From: Candidatus Dormiibacter spiritus
GTDB lineage: Bacteria; Chloroflexota; Dormibacteria; Dormibacterales; Dormibacteraceae
Reading direction: 5' to 3'
Assembly (NCBI GenBank): GCA_003244185.1
Contig: QHBT01000009.1
Location: forward strand, 1 to 64,000
Length of the DNA stretch: 64,000 nucleotides
A model generated the notes under the pieces. It did not search any database and was not told the origin of the DNA. It saw only the letters and a list, made by a program, of their open reading frames with translations. A program made the translations under genes and the position numbers. Of this stretch, positions 43,782-51,497 are shown in pieces (the first letter of the stretch is position 1; every line of letters starts with the position of its first letter).

Positions 43782-45031
43782 GCTAGTACCTCCAACCGAG
43801 AAGGCCGGGCTTCGGCCGACTTAAGCAGCTGTCCCAACCGCGCTCCGGGGCGGCGGCCGAGCGTAATCTCGAGGCAGCGCAGGCGGGCCGCGAAGCGCCG
43901 CCCAACCTCCGCGATGGGGGGATGGTCCGGTCCGACTCCGGTACCTGCGCTCAACGTGGCCGCGAAGGCCCAGTAGCGGCGCAGCTCGCCGGCGGCGTAG
44001 GTGCCGGTAACGAGGGCACGCGCGGCCAGCTCGGCCTCGCAGGCTCTCACCGACGCGGACTCAGCCAAGCTGCGACGCAGCACAACTAGCATGTCCGGCT
44101 CGAGAACGGGCACGCGGCCGCCGAAGTCGACCTCGCCGCGCCCACTGGTGGTGCGCCGGCCTCGAACCTCGACGCGCAGCGGCTCCACAAGGCCCCAGAC
44201 CGAGCTGCCGTCGCCGACGCCGATGTTATCGGAGGTGGCCGCGCCGCCGGCTGCTATCTCGCGGAGGAGGAGTGTCGACTTGCCGACACCGGCGGGCCCA
44301 GCAACCAGCGCCACTCGAGCACCCACGGTGCAGGCGGGCGCGTGGAGCGGGACCCGGCCGCGCGCGCCGGCGGACCAGAGAGCCGGGTATTGGCCCAGCA
44401 CGGCGCGGGTGAGCAATTTGGCGCGCACCCGCAGCAAATTGGTGGCGAGCCGGACTTGCGGCCGCGGTCGCCAGCGGAAGTCGAAGATCGGCGCGGCCGA
44501 CCCGGTCGTAACCCGCAGGTCGAAGCCCGAGCTGCAAACGTCCTCCATGATCACCTGGCCGTCGCGCAGCCACGCGCCTCGGGTCAGTGGCTCCCGGCCA
44601 TCGACCTCGAAGGGCCGGTGACTGCGCTCAATCCTGACTCGGACGGTCGGCTCGTGACCAGGCCCTCGAATGAGATCGGATCCGGCCATCTCCTCCAACA
44701 GCCGACATGCCCAGGGCAGCTCCGACTCGAATCCGACCCGCTCGCCAGCGGTGTTCAGGGTGGCCGTCCAGGGCAGTTCGTGCGAGGTGCGATGCGCCCT
44801 GGGCGCCCGCAACTCAGACCAGCGAACGCCGCTCAACTGTCTAACCCGCTCCCACTGACCAGTGACCCAGCGCTGTGCAGGGCACGACCCAAAGAGCAGC
44901 CAGGCAGGCGCCGGCGCGGACCGCGGAGAGCGATGCGGGGCCGACTCTGGCAGTGACGATGGAGCGCGCGACTTCTCACGGGGGCAGAGCATAGGCTGGC
45001 GTTGGCCGGGAAAGAATGGGCGACACGCCAC
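43778..45031 (-). CDS. HprK-like P-loop protein
   Basis: A protein of up to 417 residues with the P-loop VALVAGPAGVGKSTLLLREI and, downstream, GGAATSDNIGVGDGS at the position of the HPr-kinase catalytic/Walker B region, where HprK has an Asp. It resembles the HprK-related kinases found in polysaccharide and peptide-modification clusters rather than true HPr kinase; no HPr gene is visible. The N-terminal ~70 residues of the open frame look non-homologous, so the real start may be well inside (for example ATG 44992 or later). It is coupled to the RtcB-like gene. Confidence 0.7.
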   Translation of the reverse strand: MACRPFFPGQRQPMLCPREKSRAPSSLPESAPHRSPRSAPAPAWLLFGSCPAQRWVTGQWERVRQLSGVRWSELRAPRAHRTSHELPWTATLNTAGERVGFESELPWACRLLEEMAGSDLIRGPGHEPTVRVRIERSHRPFEVDGREPLTRGAWLRDGQVIMEDVCSSGFDLRVTTGSAAPIFDFRWRPRPQVRLATNLLRVRAKLLTRAVLGQYPALWSAGARGRVPLHAPACTVGARVALVAGPAGVGKSTLLLREIAAGGAATSDNIGVGDGSSVWGLVEPLRVEVRGRRTTSGRGEVDFGGRVPVLEPDMLVVLRRSLAESASVRACEAELAARALVTGTYAAGELRRYWAFAATLSAGTGVGPDHPPIAEVGRRFAARLRCLEITLGRRPGARLGQLLKSAEARPSRLEVLA

Positions 45032-45177
45032 CGGGTCAAGCCGCCGTCCCGGATCGGTCTGGGCAGGAGTCCCGGGCGCTGCTCAGCCGGGCGGCGATAA
45101 CCGCCTGGAGTGGTCTCAACCGCCAGATTGAGACCCATACCCGGGCTTCAACCGCCGCTCAGCCCAGGCGGATTGAC

Positions 45178-46083
45178 TTAGGTCAAGCCGGATGCCAGCA
45201 AGTCACCGACGCCGTCTCGCGTGACACCGTCCCCCCGCCAGAACGCCCGCCGCATACGCCACAACCCCAGCAGGTCCTCTGCCACGGTGCGACGGATGAC
45301 AACTCGCGAGTCGAGATCCTCCACCCAATCGACAGGCACCTCGAAGATTCGCATACCGTTCCTCTCAGCCAGGAGCAGGAGCTCGGTGTCAAAGAACCAG
45401 GAGCAATCTTCGACCAACGGCAGGAGCTTGCGAGCGGCCGACGCCCGGATCGCCTTGAAGCCGCATTGCGCATCGCTGAAACCGGCCCCGAAGCCGGTTC
45501 GAATCAGCCCGTTGTAGCCGCGGGAGAGCACCTCTCGTTTTAGCTGGCGCGTCACCCGGGCGCGCGGGGCGAGCCTCGTCCCGATGGCCACGTCGCTGTG
45601 CCCCGTCAACAAGGGGGCGAGAAGAGGCAGGAAGCTTTCCAAATTAGTGGACAGGTCCACGTCCATGTAGCTGAGAACGTCGGCATCGCTGTTCAGCCAG
45701 GCGGTCTTCAGTGCCAGACCCCGACCCTTGCGGTCGAGATGAATAGCCTCCACGTGCGGGAGGGTATCCGTCAAGTGCTGGGCGGCCAGCCAGGTCTGGT
45801 CGGTGCTCGCATTGTCAGCGATGACGATCCGCCAGGCGACGGGGAGCTGGGCCTCGAGATATGCCCAAAGCCGGTGCACGCTGGACGAAAGCGCGCGTTC
45901 CTCGTTGAAGACGGGGATGACGACGTCGACCACGGCTGTCTTGGCCGGTCGGCCACTGGCCAGGTCCCGAGCCCAGCTCGGGGCCAGGAGACGGCCGGCT
46001 GTCAAGCGTGCGGCTGTGGGAGCCCCCGGGGCGGACCTCCGCCTGGCATCGGTTGGTCTCAGCCCCCGTCTCTTCTTACTCAT
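45178..46083 (-). CDS. GT2-family glycosyltransferase (DPM/Alg5-like)
   Basis: A 301-residue GT-A enzyme: VDVVIPVFNEERAL, VIADNASTDQTW, SYMDVDLSTNLES (DxD) and GFSDAQCGFKAIRA, the pattern of polyprenyl-phosphate glycosyltransferases of the dolichyl-phosphate mannose/glucose synthase type. No C-terminal membrane helices. ATG 46083 is preceded by CAGGAG at a good distance; the frame upstream of it is not credible. It would make the polyprenyl-phospho-sugar donor used by GT-C enzymes such as the one encoded at 49623-51497. Confidence 0.9.
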   Translation of the reverse strand: MSKKRRGLRPTDARRRSAPGAPTAARLTAGRLLAPSWARDLASGRPAKTAVVDVVIPVFNEERALSSSVHRLWAYLEAQLPVAWRIVIADNASTDQTWLAAQHLTDTLPHVEAIHLDRKGRGLALKTAWLNSDADVLSYMDVDLSTNLESFLPLLAPLLTGHSDVAIGTRLAPRARVTRQLKREVLSRGYNGLIRTGFGAGFSDAQCGFKAIRASAARKLLPLVEDCSWFFDTELLLLAERNGMRIFEVPVDWVEDLDSRVVIRRTVAEDLLGLWRMRRAFWRGDGVTRDGVGDLLASGLT

Positions 46084-46553
46084 TGCTCCTGGCTCACTGC
46101 CGCCTGACCACCTCCCGATGCCCGAATCACCTGCCAGGTGAGCTAGATCAGGCCCTCCCAGCTGATCCCGCACCCTCTGCTCCGCCAATATCGCTGGCCC
46201 GGAGGATCAGTGCAATGGGACTCCTTGCACTCTGGGCGAGACATTTCTCCACTGACCTAGACAAGTCGTAGCGCGCTGTCGGGACAAGGCCTAAGCACAG
46301 GTGGTGCGGATGTCCCATTGGCTATTGGTGCCCGAGATTCCATACTGACATCGATGCTCCAATCAGGCGGCGTTCGCGTGCGCGCTGACGCCACGGTAAA
46401 GCCTCGGACGCCGACATTCAGCCGACATTCAATGGTCGCTGCCCGCGCGCGGCCACCACGCCGCGCTGCGGGTTGATGACCATCTCCGCAGCCGAGATTT
46501 CGAGCCGGGATCTTATCCGCGCGTCAGTGTCTGGCACTGGATAAGCGTCCGCT
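46084..46553. promoter_or_regulatory. Divergent regulatory region between two glycan loci
   Basis: About 470 bp with no gene, separating the minus-strand GT2 from the plus-strand membrane-protein operon. Visible structure: a perfect 11-bp tandem duplication GCCGACATTCA at 46410-46420 and 46421-46431, and a bulged hairpin at 46512-46545 ending 8 bp before the TTG start of the next gene. Several GTCCCATTG-like words occur (46210-46222 minus, ~46311 plus). Confidence 0.45.
46512..46545 (+). promoter_or_regulatory. Bulged hairpin just before the exosortase-like gene
   Basis: CTTATC (46512-46517) pairs with GATAAG (46540-46545) and CAGTG (46525-46529) with CACTG (46535-46539), with a 7-nt one-sided bulge and a 5-nt loop. 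It occupies the position where a ribosome-binding site would be. Confidence 0.35.
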
Positions 46554-48032
46554 TTGAGCGTCACTTTGCGAGCATCACTCGGCGCCGCGCGGCCGGCGTT
46601 CAACCTTGGCACCTGCTCACCTGTGCTGCGCGTCATCGGGCTGGTAGGCATCTGCGCGATCGCCTATCACTACACGCTCCTGACCCTGGCCACGTCGTCC
46701 GCGTACTTGGCGCTACTACCAGCAATGGCCCTATTGCTCGGTTTGCAGAGGGCGGTCGCTGCGGAATCCGGTCCAGATATTCACGACAGGTATCTCGACT
46801 GGATAGTCGGCCTTCCCCTTCTCGTCGCCGCTCTGGCCATCATGACAATCTTGCCGATTCGGCTCTCCGCCTACTTCTGGCTCTGGCGACTCGATCTGGT
46901 TTCATTGCCCATCTTCGTCGCGGCGGCCATCGCTCTCACATTCGGAACGCGCGCCCTCTGGCGGCTCCGCCTCCCCATCGCATTGCTCGGAGTGATCTGG
47001 CCCGCCCAACATGTCCTGGCCTTGACCGGCGTTGGCGCCTTCGTGAGTAACCCGATCAACAAGTCGCTGAGTTTCGCTTCCGCCACGCTGCCGCCAGCTT
47101 ACATAGTGGGGTTTCCCACCGGCCTGGCTGCTCTCATGCTCACACCTGCTGTTGCCTTCGTGGTCTTCGGGCTAGGGACGCGGCAGATGGCAGTGAGGCC
47201 ATTGGACTTGGGGTTGGGCGCCATCACTCCAGACCTCCGGGAGCGCCTGAGCGGCTGGGCCGCGGGATTGCTCGGGGTCGTCCGGCCACGCCGCTTGGCT
47301 GTGCAGCGAGCGGGGACGGGACTGGCGATCTTGAGCCTCGCAGCCACTGTCGCCACCTTGGCGAATGACGCGCAGCGCCAATTTCAGCTCGTCGCCAGCC
47401 CGCTTGGGACGCCCGTCCTGCAGAGCGCCGTGGTCCCGAGTAATCCGCTCCCCGGTTGGAGCATCAGGAAGACCGACTCCTATGCCTGGGCACCTGTTTA
47501 TCTCGGTACGGGCGGAACCTGGGACCGCTACCGATACTCCTCCCAACCCTCCCAAAATTCAGCCCCATCGGGGCTGGGCCTCTATGGTCCAGTCACACTC
47601 GATTTATTCACCACTGCAGATGGCAGCGCGCTCGCCAAGTACAGCCTGGAAGACAGCTACCGCCTGCACAGCTACCGACTGAAGACGGCGCATGTGATCG
47701 ACTTGGGCGGCGGCGTGGTCGCCAAATCCGTTGTGTATCAACAGCAATCCACGGGCGCGACCTGGGCTGGAGTTGATTGGGAGTGGCCTGTGCGAACTGC
47801 TGCCGGCCTGGCCTATCAGCGGGTGGTCCTCAACGTAAGAAACAGAACTGACGCGGAATGGCGGCTGGCGCCGCCCTCAACTGCTCGGCTCCAGCCGCTG
47901 CGGTTCACCGCCCTGCAGCTCTTTGGCGGCGCCAGGACAGCAGCCGCGAGCGACGCGAACAGCCAGGCGGGTGATGCCCTTGCCGAGTTCGCCACGCAGG
48001 TGGCGCAGGCGAGTCTGGGGAGCTCACGGTGA
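46554..48032 (+). CDS. Exosortase-like membrane protein without the catalytic Cys
   Basis: A 492-residue protein. Residues ~24-215 form about seven helices; the portion YFWLWRLDLVSLPIFVAAAI followed by LTFGTRALWRLRLPIALLG resembles the N-terminal half of exosortases. The later CSG-type Cys and Arg motifs of exosortase are absent. After a helix near 260, the C-terminal ~200 residues form an extracytoplasmic domain (LGLYGPVTLDLFTTADGSAL) that recalls EpsI/DUF3485. Identification is tentative. The start is TTG 46554; GTG 46623 is an alternative. It begins a plus-strand operon with two membrane glycosyltransferases and a large secreted protein. Confidence 0.5.
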   Translation: MSVTLRASLGAARPAFNLGTCSPVLRVIGLVGICAIAYHYTLLTLATSSAYLALLPAMALLLGLQRAVAAESGPDIHDRYLDWIVGLPLLVAALAIMTILPIRLSAYFWLWRLDLVSLPIFVAAAIALTFGTRALWRLRLPIALLGVIWPAQHVLALTGVGAFVSNPINKSLSFASATLPPAYIVGFPTGLAALMLTPAVAFVVFGLGTRQMAVRPLDLGLGAITPDLRERLSGWAAGLLGVVRPRRLAVQRAGTGLAILSLAATVATLANDAQRQFQLVASPLGTPVLQSAVVPSNPLPGWSIRKTDSYAWAPVYLGTGGTWDRYRYSSQPSQNSAPSGLGLYGPVTLDLFTTADGSALAKYSLEDSYRLHSYRLKTAHVIDLGGGVVAKSVVYQQQSTGATWAGVDWEWPVRTAAGLAYQRVVLNVRNRTDAEWRLAPPSTARLQPLRFTALQLFGGARTAAASDANSQAGDALAEFATQVAQASLGSSR

Positions 48033-49630
48033 GTCAAGCCCAGCGCCGCGTCAAGCCGCTCTCGCTTCACTTGATCGACCGCCCGGGCCAGCAAGCAGCG
48101 CAGTCCGCCAGGCCGATCGCGCCGCGGAGAGTCAGAGCGCCGCATCAAAGCCTTGGCGTGAGCGGGAAGCGCAGCCGGCGTCCGGCTGAACTCCGCACCC
48201 AGGCCGCCCGGCTCGACACAAGTGTGAACGGACTCAGTCGGGCCCTTCCTGAGATGTCCGCGAGACGGACGCTGACCAGCGATCAGCGTGTGCTGCTCGT
48301 CGGCGCCACTGTCGCGCTCATCCTGGGATTGGCCGGGTTTCCGACGGCTGTAGTGGTGGGGCTCAACGCCTTGGGCACCGCTATGTACGTGCTCGTCTTC
48401 ATCTACGGCATCGTTTGGTTTCGAAGAATGGTCAGCCGGCCGGCACTCGTCACTGTCACAGACGAGGAAGCACGCGCCGTACCTGACAGGAGACTGCCAA
48501 CGTACACGGTGATGGTCGCCGCGTACCGGGAGGCGAACGTGATCGGCGAGACCATCCACGCCCTGGAGGCCCTGGAGTACCCGGCGGATCGCCTCGAGCT
48601 GCGGCTCCTGCTGGAAGCTGACGATCACGAGACAATCGCCGCCGCTCGGGCGACGCCGCACGGCTCGAACCTTGAGATAGTTGAGATCCCCAGTGGTGGG
48701 CCGCGAACGAAGCCCAAAGCCTGCAATTACGGCCTCCAGCTCACGAAGGGCAAGCTGGTCACCATCTACGACGCCGAGGATCGGCCTGAGCCTCTTCAGT
48801 TACGCCGCGCGGCTGTCGCCTTTCGCCGACTCGGCTCGCAGGTGAGTTGTCTCCAAGCCAGGCTCCACTACCACAACACCGGCGACAACCTCCTGACCCG
48901 TCTGTTCGCGGCCGAGTACCTCACCTGGTTCGACGCCATGCTGCCAGCCTTGGCTGCTATGGGTGGTCCGGTCCCGCTGGGCGGCACCTCGATGCACATC
49001 AGGCGAACCGCACTCGAGGCGGTCGGGGCCTGGGATCCCCACAACGTGACCGAGGACGCCGACCTGGGAGTGCGCCTGTACCGCCTGGGCCACAAGACGG
49101 AAGTGCTTGACTCAGTCACTTCCGAGGAGGCCAACAGCGACTTCATCAACTGGATCAAGCAGAGGTCGCGCTGGTACAAGGGCTACCTGCAGACCTGGTT
49201 GGTCCACATGCGCCAGCCCGTCCGGCTCTGGCGAGAGCTGGGTCCCCGGGCCTTCCTGAGCTTCAACGTTACTGTCGGAACGACGCCCCTGCTAGCGGCC
49301 CTGAACCCAGTCTTCTGGCTGCTGACAGCGCTCTGGTTCCTCGGCAAGCCGGAGTTCGTGCAAACCCTCTTCCCAGCGTGGCTCTACTATCCGGCGTTGG
49401 CCTGCCTGGTAGCCGGCAACTTCCTGGCGTTTTACAGGACTGTGGTGGGCATCTGGATCGCCGGTAGGCCTGATCTTCTGTGGGTGGTACTGCTCTCGCC
49501 CATCTACTGGCTGATGATGTCGATCGGAGCGATCCGAGCGATAGCCCAGCTCGTCGTGAAACCGTCGCATTGGGAAAAGACTGTGCACGGGCTCGATCGG
49601 CTGCGCAAGCCGGAGCTCCAATATGGCTGA
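48029..49630 (+). CDS. Cellulose-synthase-like GT2 membrane glycosyltransferase
   Basis: A 533-residue processive-type GT2. About 80 polar residues precede two helices (about 86-130); the catalytic domain has VMVAAYREANVIGETIHALE, TIYDAEDRPEP (DxD), VTEDADLGVRLY (TED) and KQRSRWYKGYLQTW (QxxRW). Three to four C-terminal helices follow. The set is that of cellulose/hyaluronan/poly-GlcNAc synthases. GTG 48032-side coupling is by GTGA overlap with the upstream gene. The BcsB-like protein encoded at 58570-60732 could be its partner, although it is in a different operon. Confidence 0.9.
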   Translation: MSQAQRRVKPLSLHLIDRPGQQAAQSARPIAPRRVRAPHQSLGVSGKRSRRPAELRTQAARLDTSVNGLSRALPEMSARRTLTSDQRVLLVGATVALILGLAGFPTAVVVGLNALGTAMYVLVFIYGIVWFRRMVSRPALVTVTDEEARAVPDRRLPTYTVMVAAYREANVIGETIHALEALEYPADRLELRLLLEADDHETIAAARATPHGSNLEIVEIPSGGPRTKPKACNYGLQLTKGKLVTIYDAEDRPEPLQLRRAAVAFRRLGSQVSCLQARLHYHNTGDNLLTRLFAAEYLTWFDAMLPALAAMGGPVPLGGTSMHIRRTALEAVGAWDPHNVTEDADLGVRLYRLGHKTEVLDSVTSEEANSDFINWIKQRSRWYKGYLQTWLVHMRQPVRLWRELGPRAFLSFNVTVGTTPLLAALNPVFWLLTALWFLGKPEFVQTLFPAWLYYPALACLVAGNFLAFYRTVVGIWIAGRPDLLWVVLLSPIYWLMMSIGAIRAIAQLVVKPSHWEKTVHGLDRLRKPELQYG

Positions 49631-51497
49631 GCTGCGCGCGAGGCAGCGGTCAAGGCGCGGCGGACAAGCTGTAGCAATGCCACTCAAGTCGGCACCAAGT
49701 GTTCAGCGAAAACTGGCGTCTGGGCGCGCCAGTGGGCGGTTCGGGGAAGCCGACCTCGTGTTCGCGGTGGCCTTTGCCGGATACCTGGCCGCGGCTGCGT
49801 ATCTAGCTCTGAATCAGCATCTGCTGGCCAACGACGCCTACTCGCGCATTGCCAGCGCCCAGCGGATGCTCTTCGGCCACGACCCGCATCTGGCAGCGAT
49901 TGGCTTCGTCTGGAGCCCGCTGCCGGTGCTGGCGCTTCTGCCCCTAGTGCCATTCAAGTGGATCTGGCCCGCGATGACCACCTACAACTTCGCCGGCAGC
50001 CTGGTTTCGGCCATCTGCATGGCCGGAGCCGTTCGGGAGATGGCGCTGTTTCTGGCCGACATGGGGCTGGACCGGTTGAGGCGGAGTGCCATTGCAATCG
50101 CTTTCGCCATCCACCCCTTGGTCCTCGTCTATGCCGCCAACGGGATGAGCGAGGCGATGTTCCTTCTGTTTCTGCTCATGGGTACGAGGCGGATAGCTGG
50201 CTTTTTGCGAAGCGGGGAGCTGCATTGGGGGATGAGCGCAGGGCTGGCGCTGGCCGCGGCCTACCTGACCCGATACGAGGGTCTGCTGGCCGGCGCGGCC
50301 GCTGTCGCAGTGGTCGCAGGAGCGGCCTACAGGACCGCCCCCGGCACCACCCGTGAGCGGCTGGACAAGGCGCTCAGCACCGCCGCCGTGGTTGGTGCGC
50401 CTGTGGTCGCTGCGTTCCTGGTCTGGCTGGTGGTCAGCTGGGTGATCACTGGTAACGCCCTGGAGCAGTTCTCTTCCGCATACGGAACCAGTTCCCAGCT
50501 GGCGGCCAAGACCGCCGCCCCAAACGTGCCTGGAGGCTGGGCCGCCTACGCGATGAACCAGATCTTTGTGCTCGAGCCGTTCATCGCGATCCTGATCGCG
50601 GGCGCGGCGCTGCGGGCGTGGCGGAAGGGCCTGACGCCCGACATCGCTGCAGTGCTCCTCATCCTGGGCCCCGTGCTCGGCTTCATGTTCCTGTCCAACG
50701 CCGCGAGCACCATCGATCACGAGCTGCGCTACATGATTGTGACGGTGCCGCTGGCGGTGCTGACGACGGGCACGCTGCTCGCGCCAGCTCGCGTCACCGG
50801 TCGGCCGGTTGATGGCTGGACCGGCCCTCGGCTGCCCTGGCCGGGCCGGGTGCGCGCCGGCGCACGGATCCTGCATCGCCCGGTCAATGGCGCAGCCAGA
50901 GCCATGCTTGCACGAGCCGCCGAGCTCCCCTCGCTCGCACTCCTGCGGGCGAGTGTGCGGGGTGGGCGCCGGCGGGCGGGTCAGCTCGCCCCGTTGGCAG
51001 CGGTGCTCGCGATCGCTGTGGCTCTGCCTGTGTCGATCTCCGGGATCACCAGCTCGCGCCTCAACTATTTTGACGCCCCGCAGATACGCGCCATCTATGC
51101 GCCCCAGGGCGCTGCCGAAAGGCAAGCAGTGCAGCGTTACGTAACCGAGCGAAAGATCGCGGCCGACCTTGACGCCAAAGGCCTGCGGCCGGGCTCCGTG
51201 CTGCTGGACGACTTCCTCGGCTTTCCGATCCCGATCAACTCGAGCAACCCAAAGCAGTTCGTGATCACGTCTGATCGTGACTTCAAAGCCGTGCTCTCTG
51301 ATCCCGCAGCGTCTGGAATCCAGTACGTGTTGGTGCCCAGTCCGACCGACCTGGGCCGGCTCGACGCTGTCAACCGCCAATATCCGACCCTCTACGCCGG
51401 TGGCATGGCCAACGCGCATCTGGTACGCGAATACCCGGATCTCGGCGGCTTCAGCACCTGGCGGCTCTACCACCTGGACCCGGAGGCGCAGCCATGA
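49623..51497 (+). CDS. GT-C-like polytopic membrane protein (GT39-type)
   Basis: A 624-residue protein with ~10 helices. The first periplasmic loop carries HLLANDAYSRIASAQRMLFG, whose Asp matches the catalytic-acid position of GT-C enzymes that use polyprenyl-phosphate sugars; RYEGLLAGAAA and STIDHELRYMI are further conserved-looking segments. The C-terminal ~170 residues are soluble and extracytoplasmic. No specific family assigned with certainty. It overlaps the GT2 gene by 8 bp and the next gene by 4. Confidence 0.75.
   Translation: MAELRARQRSRRGGQAVAMPLKSAPSVQRKLASGRASGRFGEADLVFAVAFAGYLAAAAYLALNQHLLANDAYSRIASAQRMLFGHDPHLAAIGFVWSPLPVLALLPLVPFKWIWPAMTTYNFAGSLVSAICMAGAVREMALFLADMGLDRLRRSAIAIAFAIHPLVLVYAANGMSEAMFLLFLLMGTRRIAGFLRSGELHWGMSAGLALAAAYLTRYEGLLAGAAAVAVVAGAAYRTAPGTTRERLDKALSTAAVVGAPVVAAFLVWLVVSWVITGNALEQFSSAYGTSSQLAAKTAAPNVPGGWAAYAMNQIFVLEPFIAILIAGAALRAWRKGLTPDIAAVLLILGPVLGFMFLSNAASTIDHELRYMIVTVPLAVLTTGTLLAPARVTGRPVDGWTGPRLPWPGRVRAGARILHRPVNGAARAMLARAAELPSLALLRASVRGGRRRAGQLAPLAAVLAIAVALPVSISGITSSRLNYFDAPQIRAIYAPQGAAERQAVQRYVTERKIAADLDAKGLRPGSVLLDDFLGFPIPINSSNPKQFVITSDRDFKAVLSDPAASGIQYVLVPSPTDLGRLDAVNRQYPTLYAGGMANAHLVREYPDLGGFSTWRLYHLDPEAQP

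Noticed and set aside
46278-46330. GGGAC and GTCCCATTG words as further DosR boxes
   Set aside because: Half-sites only, with no palindromic partner at the proper spacing; expected by chance in GC-rich DNA.
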